Shown piece by piece: positions 1 to 5,040 of a stretch of DNA of 5,040 bases. Under the pieces are notes generated by a model. That model made no database searches. It saw only the letters and a program-made list of their open reading frames with translations, and had not been told where the DNA came from. The translations under genes and the position numbers were made by a program. Origin of the DNA: Eshraghiella sp050874365 (GTDB taxonomy: Bacteria; Bacillota; Clostridia; Lachnospirales; Lachnospiraceae); NCBI GenBank assembly GCA_050874365.1, contig JBNMKN010000122.1, positions 1-5,040 on the forward strand, in the 5' to 3' direction. The first letter of the stretch is position 1; the number at the start of each line of letters is the position of its first letter.

Positions 1-917
1 CCCATATTCTGGCTCGTAAAAGATAAAGTCGCATGGTGGAATGCATTCATTGAAAAGTATACAAAACCTTCAAGATTCTGTGCCGCAGAATTGCCCTTTA
101 CCACAACCGGTCCAAAAAGATTAACCGATGACTGGATAACTACATTGGAAAGTGAAAAAATAGAACCCTGTAATCCGGCAGGCAGACCGATTCTTAATAT
201 GGCGCCCACCTTTCCTCTGCTAAGTCTTAATTTTTTAAGTTCCAGCTTTATGTCTCCGTTGCTCTTTGCAAGACATCTGATAATCAGTATTGCAGATACA
301 GTCTGGGATATAACGGTTGCTATTCCCACGCCCTTAACATCAAGTCTGAATACCACAACAAGAAGAAGGTTGAGAATAATATTAATCACGCCTGCTGCCG
401 CAAGAAAATACAACGGACGTTTGGTATCACCTATCGCCCTTAAAATCGCACTTCCGAAATTATAAATCATCATAGCCGGCATACCGAGAAAATATATCTT
501 AAGATATGTAGTTGCAAGGTCAAGTATCTCCGTGGGAGTTTTCATCCATATCAGAAAATATCTTGCAAATATCACTCCTGTGGCTGTCAGTATAAGCCCC
601 GATATAAGGCTTAAAAGCATGGCAGTATGAACCGTTTCATTAAGTTCTTCTCCGTTTTTTGCACCGTAAAACCTTGCCACAAGCACATTGGCACCGATTG
701 ATAAACCAATAAAAAGATTGGTTAAAAGATTTATAAGTGCCGTGTTTGAACCTACTGCCGCCAAAGAATGTTCACTTCCGAATTTACCTACGGCAATTAT
801 GTCCGCAGCATTGAATAAAAGCTGCAGCATGCTTGACAACATTAACGGCAATGCAAAACGAAGCATTTTTCCCGTAATAGGTCCGTTACACATATCAATT
901 TCATAATTTTTCTTCAT
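1..917 (-). CDS. MATE family efflux transporter, N-terminal 305 residues (cut by left window edge)
   Basis: This is a multidrug and toxic compound extrusion (MATE) transporter of the inner membrane, a family that exports drugs or metabolites in exchange for Na+ or H+. The substrate cannot be read from sequence. The protein starts MKKNYEIDMCNGPITGK, the usual opening of clostridial MATE proteins. A first-half motif at about residues 20-47 (RFALPLMLSSMLQLLFNAAD) is echoed at about 242-269 by RIGLPAGLQGSIFSLSN, which marks the start of the second half of the internally duplicated fold. GANVLVARFYGAK (about 75-87) and AILRAIGDTKRP (about 157-168) are also typical of the family. The frame stays open to the left edge; full-length members have about 450 residues, so roughly a third is missing. 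The ATG at 917-915 is supported by an AGGTG 6 nt upstream and follows the preceding gene's stop by 12 bp. Family confidence is high; specificity is unknown. Confidence 0.93.
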   Translation of the reverse strand, partial: MKKNYEIDMCNGPITGKMLRFALPLMLSSMLQLLFNAADIIAVGKFGSEHSLAAVGSNTALINLLTNLFIGLSIGANVLVARFYGAKNGEELNETVHTAMLLSLISGLILTATGVIFARYFLIWMKTPTEILDLATTYLKIYFLGMPAMMIYNFGSAILRAIGDTKRPLYFLAAAGVINIILNLLLVVVFRLDVKGVGIATVISQTVSAILIIRCLAKSNGDIKLELKKLRLSRGKVGAILRIGLPAGLQGSIFSLSNVVIQSSVNLFGPVVVKGNSAAQNLEGFVYFSMNAFHHATLSFTSQNM

Positions 918-923
918 AAATCA

Positions 924-928
924 CACCT
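924..928 (-). promoter_or_regulatory. Ribosome binding site of the MATE gene
   Basis: On the minus strand AGGTG lies 6 nt before the ATG at 917. It sits between the upstream gene's stop codon (932-930) and this start, so ribosomes finishing the DUF4129-like gene arrive right at it. This supports translational coupling and fixes the start. Confidence 0.7.
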
Positions 929-929
929 G

Positions 930-2099
930 TTAAAGATTGTGCATATTTTTCACATCATCTTTTGTCACACTATCCTGACCGTATCTCGCCTTTTCATACA
1001 TTTCAACAAAATCTTTGCTTACCTCATATCCTTCGGATACTTTTTTGCTGCGCTGCTCATGAGGGGTCTTGCTTATAAGGTCATCATTTCTTTTGCCCCT
1101 GCCCTTTTTGATACGGACTTTGTATATACGTCTTATTGCCTTTCTATAACTGTCTGTTTTTTCTCTTTTTTTTAGTCGCTTCTCTTCTTTTATCTGCTTT
1201 ACCTCTGTTTTAACACCAAGGTCAGGCATATAAGCCCTGTTTTTTCTTGCAGTTCTTATTCTATCCACAATGAGGAAAATAAGATATATCATTATAAGTG
1301 TAAAACCCACAATTCCTATAATACGCCATGCAGGATGAACAGGAGTTATAGGCTCCTCATCTACCTCAATGATGCCTCCTGATATATCCCCGTCATCCGC
1401 AGGATACGTTACCTCTCCCGTTTTAAAACTTTTAACAATATCAAAAGTCCTGTTAAATATCTTAAAAATCTTATTGGAGATTATCCTGAAAAATGGTATT
1501 TTACCTATTAATCCGATAAGCAGGCAGATAACATAAAGTATCATATGTGACACAAATGTTACTTTGCTGCTTTCGGAGTACAGCTCTTTTTCATTCATAA
1601 CCGAATAGGAGGACATTATTTTTATGTTTTCTTCCTGTCTTATGGCGGTCTGCTGCATATAATGAAGCATTATAAAAGTAGCCTCCATAAAATACAGTGC
1701 CAGCATATCGGTTGTTCCGTGAATGAATGCAATTAAAAACACTACCACGGAAATAAATATATATGAGCCGTTCATATTACTTATAAAGTCTTTATCCGAA
1801 AAAGATGCCGCAATGGACAGGATAATAAAAATAATCCACATAATAAACAATGGTGCCCTGTAAAGTATCATTCCGAATTCGGCTAATCCGAAAGCTGTTG
1901 CAACAACAAAATGCAGGAAAAATTTCGCCGTTTTATTCTGCATCATCCTTATCATATAACAGAGCATAAAAATAAGCATTGCAACACCCATGGTTATACC
2001 GAGATTCCATGACGAATCGGCAAACGAATATAAAATATATGTAAGCATTGACCAGAATAAAAGACCTGTAACCGGTTTAGTTATATTGGAAAGTTTCAT
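930..2099 (-). CDS. Polytopic membrane protein with DUF4129-like C-terminal tail, transglutaminase-like domain absent (TgpA-like, reduced)
   Basis: The predicted product is a 389-residue integral membrane protein. Hydrophobic segments are visible at about residues 10-27, 31-50, 60-80, 83-100, 112-128, 131-148, 181-199 and 258-279. Residues 200-257 form a loop, probably extracytoplasmic, with an acidic stretch (ADDGDISGGIIEVDEEP). After the last helix comes a strongly basic tail resembling DUF4129: YRKAIRRIYKVRIKKG (318-333), a KTPHEQ motif (344-349) and FVEMYEKARYG (364-374). DUF4129 tails usually end large transglutaminase-like membrane proteins encoded beside MoxR and DUF58 genes, as here, but no transglutaminase-like domain with Cys-His-Asp signatures is present. 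The function is unknown; a membrane partner of the MoxR/DUF58 pair is inferred from context. The start at 2099 is chosen because GGAGGTG lies 5 nt upstream and the ATG overlaps the DUF58 stop (ATGA). An in-frame ATG at 2180 would add 27 residues overlapping DUF58 and is less likely. Confidence 0.85.
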   Translation of the reverse strand: MKLSNITKPVTGLLFWSMLTYILYSFADSSWNLGITMGVAMLIFMLCYMIRMMQNKTAKFFLHFVVATAFGLAEFGMILYRAPLFIMWIIFIILSIAASFSDKDFISNMNGSYIFISVVVFLIAFIHGTTDMLALYFMEATFIMLHYMQQTAIRQEENIKIMSSYSVMNEKELYSESSKVTFVSHMILYVICLLIGLIGKIPFFRIISNKIFKIFNRTFDIVKSFKTGEVTYPADDGDISGGIIEVDEEPITPVHPAWRIIGIVGFTLIMIYLIFLIVDRIRTARKNRAYMPDLGVKTEVKQIKEEKRLKKREKTDSYRKAIRRIYKVRIKKGRGKRNDDLISKTPHEQRSKKVSEGYEVSKDFVEMYEKARYGQDSVTKDDVKNMHNL

Positions 2100-3205
2100 C
2101 GTCCCACCTCCGGATATGTTACATGTATGTTTCTTGCCTTTATATTTCTTCCGTCTTTTGAAGATATAGGACATATCCATTCGCCTTCATTGCAGCCAAG
2201 ATATTCCCTGTATGCGTCAACCATGGCTTTCGACTGGTCTACGGAAAGAAGAATACTAAGCTCATCGCTTTTTGCCTTATTCCGGGTAAAATAAGAGGTC
2301 AGTCTCTCCGTCTGTTTATTAATATCGATTCTTGCCATCTGTTTAAGGCACTTTTCTACATAAGCACCGTCGGAACCGCCCTCAAAAACAACAGGTTCAT
2401 TAAGAATTCCGTCTATTCCGTTAGTGATTATTTCAACGGGGATGTGATTTCTTATAAAGGTTTCCATATAATTTCTGGTGATTCTTATACATTCCTCAAG
2501 CTGGTCATCCCTTTTCCATATCTGGTCATTAACGATATCAAGGAAAATAACCGCATGACGGCTTGTTGTATCATAGTAATTATTAACTTTAAGGCTACCG
2601 GTTCTGGCAGAAGCTCCCCAGTTAATTTTTTTCATAGGCTCCGTTCCCGTATAGTCCCTTATACCTTTAAATTCAAAAGGGTCCTCATAAAGATATTTAT
2701 TTTTAATTGCTTCACCCATAACTCTTGAATAGGGTGCAATAATTTCTTTATGCCTGCTGTATGACGGATACACATAAATAAGGGATTCCTGCTCATACTT
2801 TTCGGAATAACTGCACACCCCGAATATATCTTTGGTATTTATTACGGGGTCTTCAATTTTGTACACACCACGTTTTGAGAACAAAACCTCAAATTCCCTT
2901 TTATGTACCTTTTTTGCCTTTACTGACATGGCGTCGTTCCTGTACTGTCTGTCAGACACGGTAACATTGCTTTTATCCGTGTAAGAAATGCTTTTGTCAA
3001 GCTCAAACTTCACACTTGCAACAGGAATGGGCAGCCATCCTTTATTGTAAATTTCTTCAACTATATGTCCTTTTTTTCCTTCATCCACTGCACCTTCAAG
3101 GAAACCGACTTTTATACCAAGACCTTTATTCCACGATTTCTCATATACCCTGATAAATACTTTTTCAAAAATAACAAGTGCAATAAACAAAAAAATCAAT
3201 GTCAT
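2096..3205 (-). CDS. DUF58 domain-containing protein (vWA-like, membrane-anchored)
   Basis: This 369-residue protein of the DUF58 family is usually the partner of a MoxR AAA+ ATPase. It begins with one hydrophobic helix (about residues 2-18), followed by a beta-rich region (about 30-150, including GWLPIPVASVKFELD and KRGVYKIEDPVINTKDIFG). Then comes the family signature at about 178-209: FEFKGIRDYTGTEPMKKINW, followed by ASARTGSLKVNNYY. The C-terminal part has a von Willebrand A-like layout starting at VIFLDIVND (219-227). The metal-site DxSxS pattern is not intact there (D223-I-V-N-D227), so metal binding is doubtful. Many relatives carry two N-terminal helices; only one is seen here. The start at 3205 lies 1 bp after the MoxR stop with GGAG 8 nt upstream. 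An in-frame ATG at 3247 would overlap MoxR by about 40 bp and adds a basic stretch, so it is less likely. The biochemical role is unknown; involvement in envelope or surface-protein assembly is only inferred from the family. Confidence 0.93.
   Translation of the reverse strand: MTLIFLFIALVIFEKVFIRVYEKSWNKGLGIKVGFLEGAVDEGKKGHIVEEIYNKGWLPIPVASVKFELDKSISYTDKSNVTVSDRQYRNDAMSVKAKKVHKREFEVLFSKRGVYKIEDPVINTKDIFGVCSYSEKYEQESLIYVYPSYSRHKEIIAPYSRVMGEAIKNKYLYEDPFEFKGIRDYTGTEPMKKINWGASARTGSLKVNNYYDTTSRHAVIFLDIVNDQIWKRDDQLEECIRITRNYMETFIRNHIPVEIITNGIDGILNEPVVFEGGSDGAYVEKCLKQMARIDINKQTERLTSYFTRNKAKSDELSILLSVDQSKAMVDAYREYLGCNEGEWICPISSKDGRNIKARNIHVTYPEVGR
2105..2111 (-). promoter_or_regulatory. Ribosome binding site that sets the start of the DUF4129-like gene
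   Basis: A near-perfect GGAGGTG on the minus strand lies 5 nt before the ATG at 2099 (7 nt when measured from GGAGG). It lies inside the last codons of the DUF58 gene. It favours the ATGA-overlap start over the longer in-frame start at 2180. Confidence 0.8.
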
Positions 3206-3206
3206 A

Positions 3207-4142
3207 TTATTTACTCCAATCTTCTGTCGGTACCGCAATCTCCTCAAGTATGGCTTTTATCCTGTCTTCATAAGACTTACGTCCCGCAAAACCCTCAAGC
3301 AGTACAAGTCTGTGTGCCAGCACAGGAATTGCAAGTGTCTTAACATCTTCAGGAACAACATAATTTCTGTTATGTATATACGCATAGCTTCTTGCCGCTT
3401 TCATAAGGGCTATTGCTCCTCTTGGGCTTACGCCTGCCATTATGTCCGTCTTTTCCCTTGTAGCCTCACATATACTGCAGATGTAGTCAATAAGCTCATG
3501 ATGTACATATACGTTTTCCGCTTCTTTCTGCATCTCAATTATATCCTGTCTGGTGCATACAGCTTCAATATCATTGATTACCTCGCCCTTTGCTTTCTGC
3601 TTTAAAAGCTCTCTTTCTTCTTTTCCGCCAATCATTCCCATGGAAAGTCTCATAAGGAAACGGTCAAGCTGTGCTTCGGGAAGTGGGAAGGTTCCTGAGG
3701 TCTCAATAGGGTTTTCCGTTGCTATTACAAAAAAAGGTGCTTCAAGCTGTCTTGTCTCCCTGTCTATGGTCACCTGTTTTTCCTCCATACATTCAAGAAG
3801 GCTTGACTGGGTCCTCGGAGTTGCCCTGTTAATCTCGTCACCGAGAAGAATATTACAAAAAACAGGACCTTTATAAAAAACAAATTCTCCCGTTTTCTGG
3901 TTATATACATTAAGTCCGGTTATATCAGAAGGCAGAAGGTCAGGTGTAAACTGGACTCTTCCGAAGTCTGCGTCAACCGATTTTGCCAGTGCCTTACAAA
4001 GCATTGTCTTACCTGTTCCCGGCATATCCTCTATAAGCACATGTCCGCCTGTTATAAGTGATGTGACTACAAGCTCCACCACATCATTTTTTCCTACAAT
4101 TACTTTATTGATGTTATTAATTAATTCTTCTGCCTTTGACAT
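3207..4142 (-). CDS. MoxR family AAA+ ATPase
   Basis: This cytoplasmic 311-residue AAA+ ATPase of the MoxR family has the usual length of about 310-330. Family members are thought to act as chaperones that remodel or activate vWA-domain partners, here most likely the adjacent DUF58 protein. Every ATPase motif is intact: Walker A EDMPGTGKT (38-46), Walker B ILLGDEINRA (98-107), sensor 1 ATENP (141-145), an arginine-finger region EAQLDRF (156-162), and sensor 2 GVSPRGA (237-243) in the helical lid. The family-typical TPDLLPSDITG (66-76) and TFPLPEAQLDRF are also present. The ATG at 4142 is preferred because AAGGGTGG lies 5 nt upstream. A GTG three codons earlier (4151) would place that Shine-Dalgarno sequence inside the gene. 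It starts 15 bp after the topoisomerase stop and ends 1 bp before the DUF58 start. Confidence 0.96.
   Translation of the reverse strand: MSKAEELINNINKVIVGKNDVVELVVTSLITGGHVLIEDMPGTGKTMLCKALAKSVDADFGRVQFTPDLLPSDITGLNVYNQKTGEFVFYKGPVFCNILLGDEINRATPRTQSSLLECMEEKQVTIDRETRQLEAPFFVIATENPIETSGTFPLPEAQLDRFLMRLSMGMIGGKEERELLKQKAKGEVINDIEAVCTRQDIIEMQKEAENVYVHHELIDYICSICEATREKTDIMAGVSPRGAIALMKAARSYAYIHNRNYVVPEDVKTLAIPVLAHRLVLLEGFAGRKSYEDRIKAILEEIAVPTEDWSK
3214..3217 (-). promoter_or_regulatory. Ribosome binding site of the DUF58 gene
   Basis: GGAG on the minus strand lies 8 nt before the ATG at 3205, within the final codons of the MoxR gene. It supports translational coupling between MoxR and DUF58 and favours 3205 over the upstream in-frame ATG at 3247. 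Confidence 0.65.
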
Positions 4143-4147
4143 AATTA

Positions 4148-4155
4148 CCACCCTT
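4148..4155 (-). promoter_or_regulatory. Ribosome binding site of the MoxR gene
   Basis: On the minus strand AAGGGTGG ends 5 nt before the ATG at 4142. It occupies most of the 15-bp gap after the topoisomerase stop codon. That leaves no room for a separate promoter or terminator in the gap. Confidence 0.6.
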
Positions 4156-4157
4156 TC

Positions 4158-5040
4158 TTATGCTCTTAACTTGGTTCCTTTACCGTCTCTTTTTGCTGTC
4201 TTTAATTTCTTAAGTGACACTTCTTTTCCTTTGTAATCAATGGAAATATCAGCATTTTCAGGTATGAGATATACCTCTGCGATTTTATCTTCTTTTTCAA
4301 GCTTAATGCCTCTGACACCTGCTGCCGATTTCTTCTTTTCAGGAATCTCGTTCAACGGAAACTTAAGAAAATATCCGTTTTCTGTCTGTAAAACAACGGT
4401 CTGGCTGCTTATTATGGCACCGTCACCCTCCAATGTTATCTCTGATACCGCATCCGTAACGTGAATCATGGCTATGCTGTCACCGATATTCAATTTGGTT
4501 GAAGCAACGGTTTTCTTTGCCGCATCAAATTCGCTTCCGTCCACAAGCTTCATCATACCCTGTCTTGTAACAAATAAGAACTTCCTATCCTTAAGCTGTT
4601 TTGACGCACAAAGATATATAATTTCTTCTCCTGCACTGTTGTAATTGCCGAGATTATCTATCGGAGTTCCTTTATCACGGAATTTTGTAAAAGGTATATT
4701 CATCACTTTTACCTGATGAAGATTGCCGTTATCCGTAAAAATACATATTTTCTCCGTATTCATACATTTGAAAATATATTTATTTTCGGCGTATACTGCC
4801 TCCTTATTACGTTCAAAAGCTGCTGTATCAATAGTCTTTGCATAGCCGAAACGGTCCATTATAAATACGACCTCCTGCTCCACAAACTTCGGTTCTTCAT
4901 ATACAGCCACTTCGCCGTCCTCTATTACCGTAAGACGATTCATTCCATATTCTTTTTTAATTCTTTCAAGGTCTTTTTTAATAGTCTTTTTCATGACCTT
5001 TTTACTTCCGAGAATCTCCTCGTGTTCGGCTATCCTTGCA
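4158..5040 (-). CDS. Type IIA DNA topoisomerase subunit A (topoisomerase IV ParC/gyrase A family), C-terminal 293 residues (cut by right window edge)
   Basis: This is the end of the DNA-cleaving subunit of a type IIA topoisomerase, which works with a GyrB/ParE-type ATPase subunit to relax, supercoil or decatenate DNA. The frame is open through the right edge, and the ATG at 4994 is internal. The first residues, EHEEILGSKKV followed by IKKDLERIKKEYGMNRLTVI, match the helical exit from the breakage-reunion core. The C-terminal beta-pinwheel follows, with four recognisable blade motifs in window numbering: FIMDRFGYAKTID (59-71), IFTDNGNLHQVKV (99-111), FVTRQGMMKLVDG (156-168) and LQTENGYFLKFPL (217-229), then SAAGVRGIKL (237-246). 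The protein ends in a short basic tail. I see no GyrA box (QRRGGKG-like) after the first blade, and only about 4-5 blades rather than six. This favours a ParC-type decatenase over gyrase. The catalytic tyrosine and the core lie outside the window, so the ParC assignment is an inference. Confidence 0.9.
   Translation of the reverse strand, partial: ARIAEHEEILGSKKVMKKTIKKDLERIKKEYGMNRLTVIEDGEVAVYEEPKFVEQEVVFIMDRFGYAKTIDTAAFERNKEAVYAENKYIFKCMNTEKICIFTDNGNLHQVKVMNIPFTKFRDKGTPIDNLGNYNSAGEEIIYLCASKQLKDRKFLFVTRQGMMKLVDGSEFDAAKKTVASTKLNIGDSIAMIHVTDAVSEITLEGDGAIISSQTVVLQTENGYFLKFPLNEIPEKKKSAAGVRGIKLEKEDKIAEVYLIPENADISIDYKGKEVSLKKLKTAKRDGKGTKLRA

Noticed and set aside
91..906. Two plus-strand open frames (91-465 and 688-906)
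   Set aside because: They lie opposite the MATE reading frame, have no family resemblance or ribosome binding site, and their composition is that of an antisense shadow.
939..1175. Plus-strand open frame rich in Phe and Ile
   Set aside because: It is antisense to the lysine-rich tail of the DUF4129-like gene, so apparent hydrophobicity is expected from complementing A-rich codons. It has no independent support.
2100..2180. Longer N-terminus for the DUF4129-like protein starting at 2180
   Set aside because: It would overlap DUF58 by about 85 bp and put a basic stretch before the first helix, whereas the start at 2099 has a near-perfect GGAGGTG and an ATGA overlap.
3206..3247. Longer N-terminus for DUF58 starting at 3247
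   Set aside because: It overlaps the MoxR C-terminus; the start at 3205 has a properly spaced GGAG and begins directly with the membrane helix.
2444..4464. Further plus-strand open frames of 74-107 codons opposite DUF58, MoxR and the topoisomerase
   Set aside because: All are fully antisense to well-supported genes with intact motifs, and none has a recognisable domain or a convincing start.
4158..4994. A stand-alone 278-residue pinwheel protein starting at 4994
   Set aside because: The frame continues open to the window edge, and the upstream codons encode a linker helix typical of the topoisomerase A subunit, so the methionine is internal.
1..5040. tRNA or rRNA genes, CRISPR arrays, insertion sequences, terminators, riboswitches
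   Set aside because: Coding sequence fills nearly the whole window, the gaps are 15 bp or less, and I saw no repeat-spacer pattern, inverted-repeat ends, cloverleaf or hairpin followed by a T run.

Overview
The window looks like chromosomal DNA from a low-GC Gram-positive bacterium of the class Clostridia, most likely Lachnospiraceae-like. This rests on the AT-rich composition, heavy use of AGA and ATA codons, GGAGG-type ribosome binding sites, and the style of the proteins (a MATE transporter starting MKKNYEIDMCNGPITGK and a topoisomerase A subunit with a short C-terminal pinwheel). The taxonomic call is inference from sequence character, not from a search.

All five genes lie on the minus strand, so transcription runs from high to low coordinates, and coding sequence fills almost the whole window. 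In transcription order they are: (1) the C-terminal part of a type IIA topoisomerase A subunit (ParC/GyrA family), entering from the right edge and ending at 4158; (2) a MoxR-family AAA+ ATPase, 4142-3207; (3) a DUF58 protein with one N-terminal membrane anchor, 3205-2096; (4) a polytopic membrane protein with a DUF4129-like cytoplasmic tail, 2099-930; (5) the first 305 residues of a MATE-family efflux transporter, 917 to the left edge. The junctions are 15 bp, 1 bp, a 4-bp ATGA overlap and 12 bp. Each start has its own Shine-Dalgarno sequence, and I saw no hairpin-plus-T-run terminator or convincing promoter between genes, so one polycistronic unit is the simplest reading. No intergenic stretch exceeds 15 bp.

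Genes 2-4 form the recognisable core. In many bacteria a MoxR ATPase, a DUF58 protein and a large membrane protein with transglutaminase-like and DUF4129 domains are encoded together. The MoxR ATPase is thought to act as a chaperone or remodelling factor on a vWA-like partner at the membrane. Here the third member keeps the multi-helix membrane part and the DUF4129-like tail, but has only about 58 residues where the transglutaminase-like domain would normally sit. This reduced form is the most notable point in the window. The topoisomerase and MATE genes are flanking functions joined by tight spacing; nothing in the sequence shows a functional link to the MoxR module. I found no RNA gene, CRISPR array, insertion sequence or phage feature, and nothing that amounts to a clearly new system.
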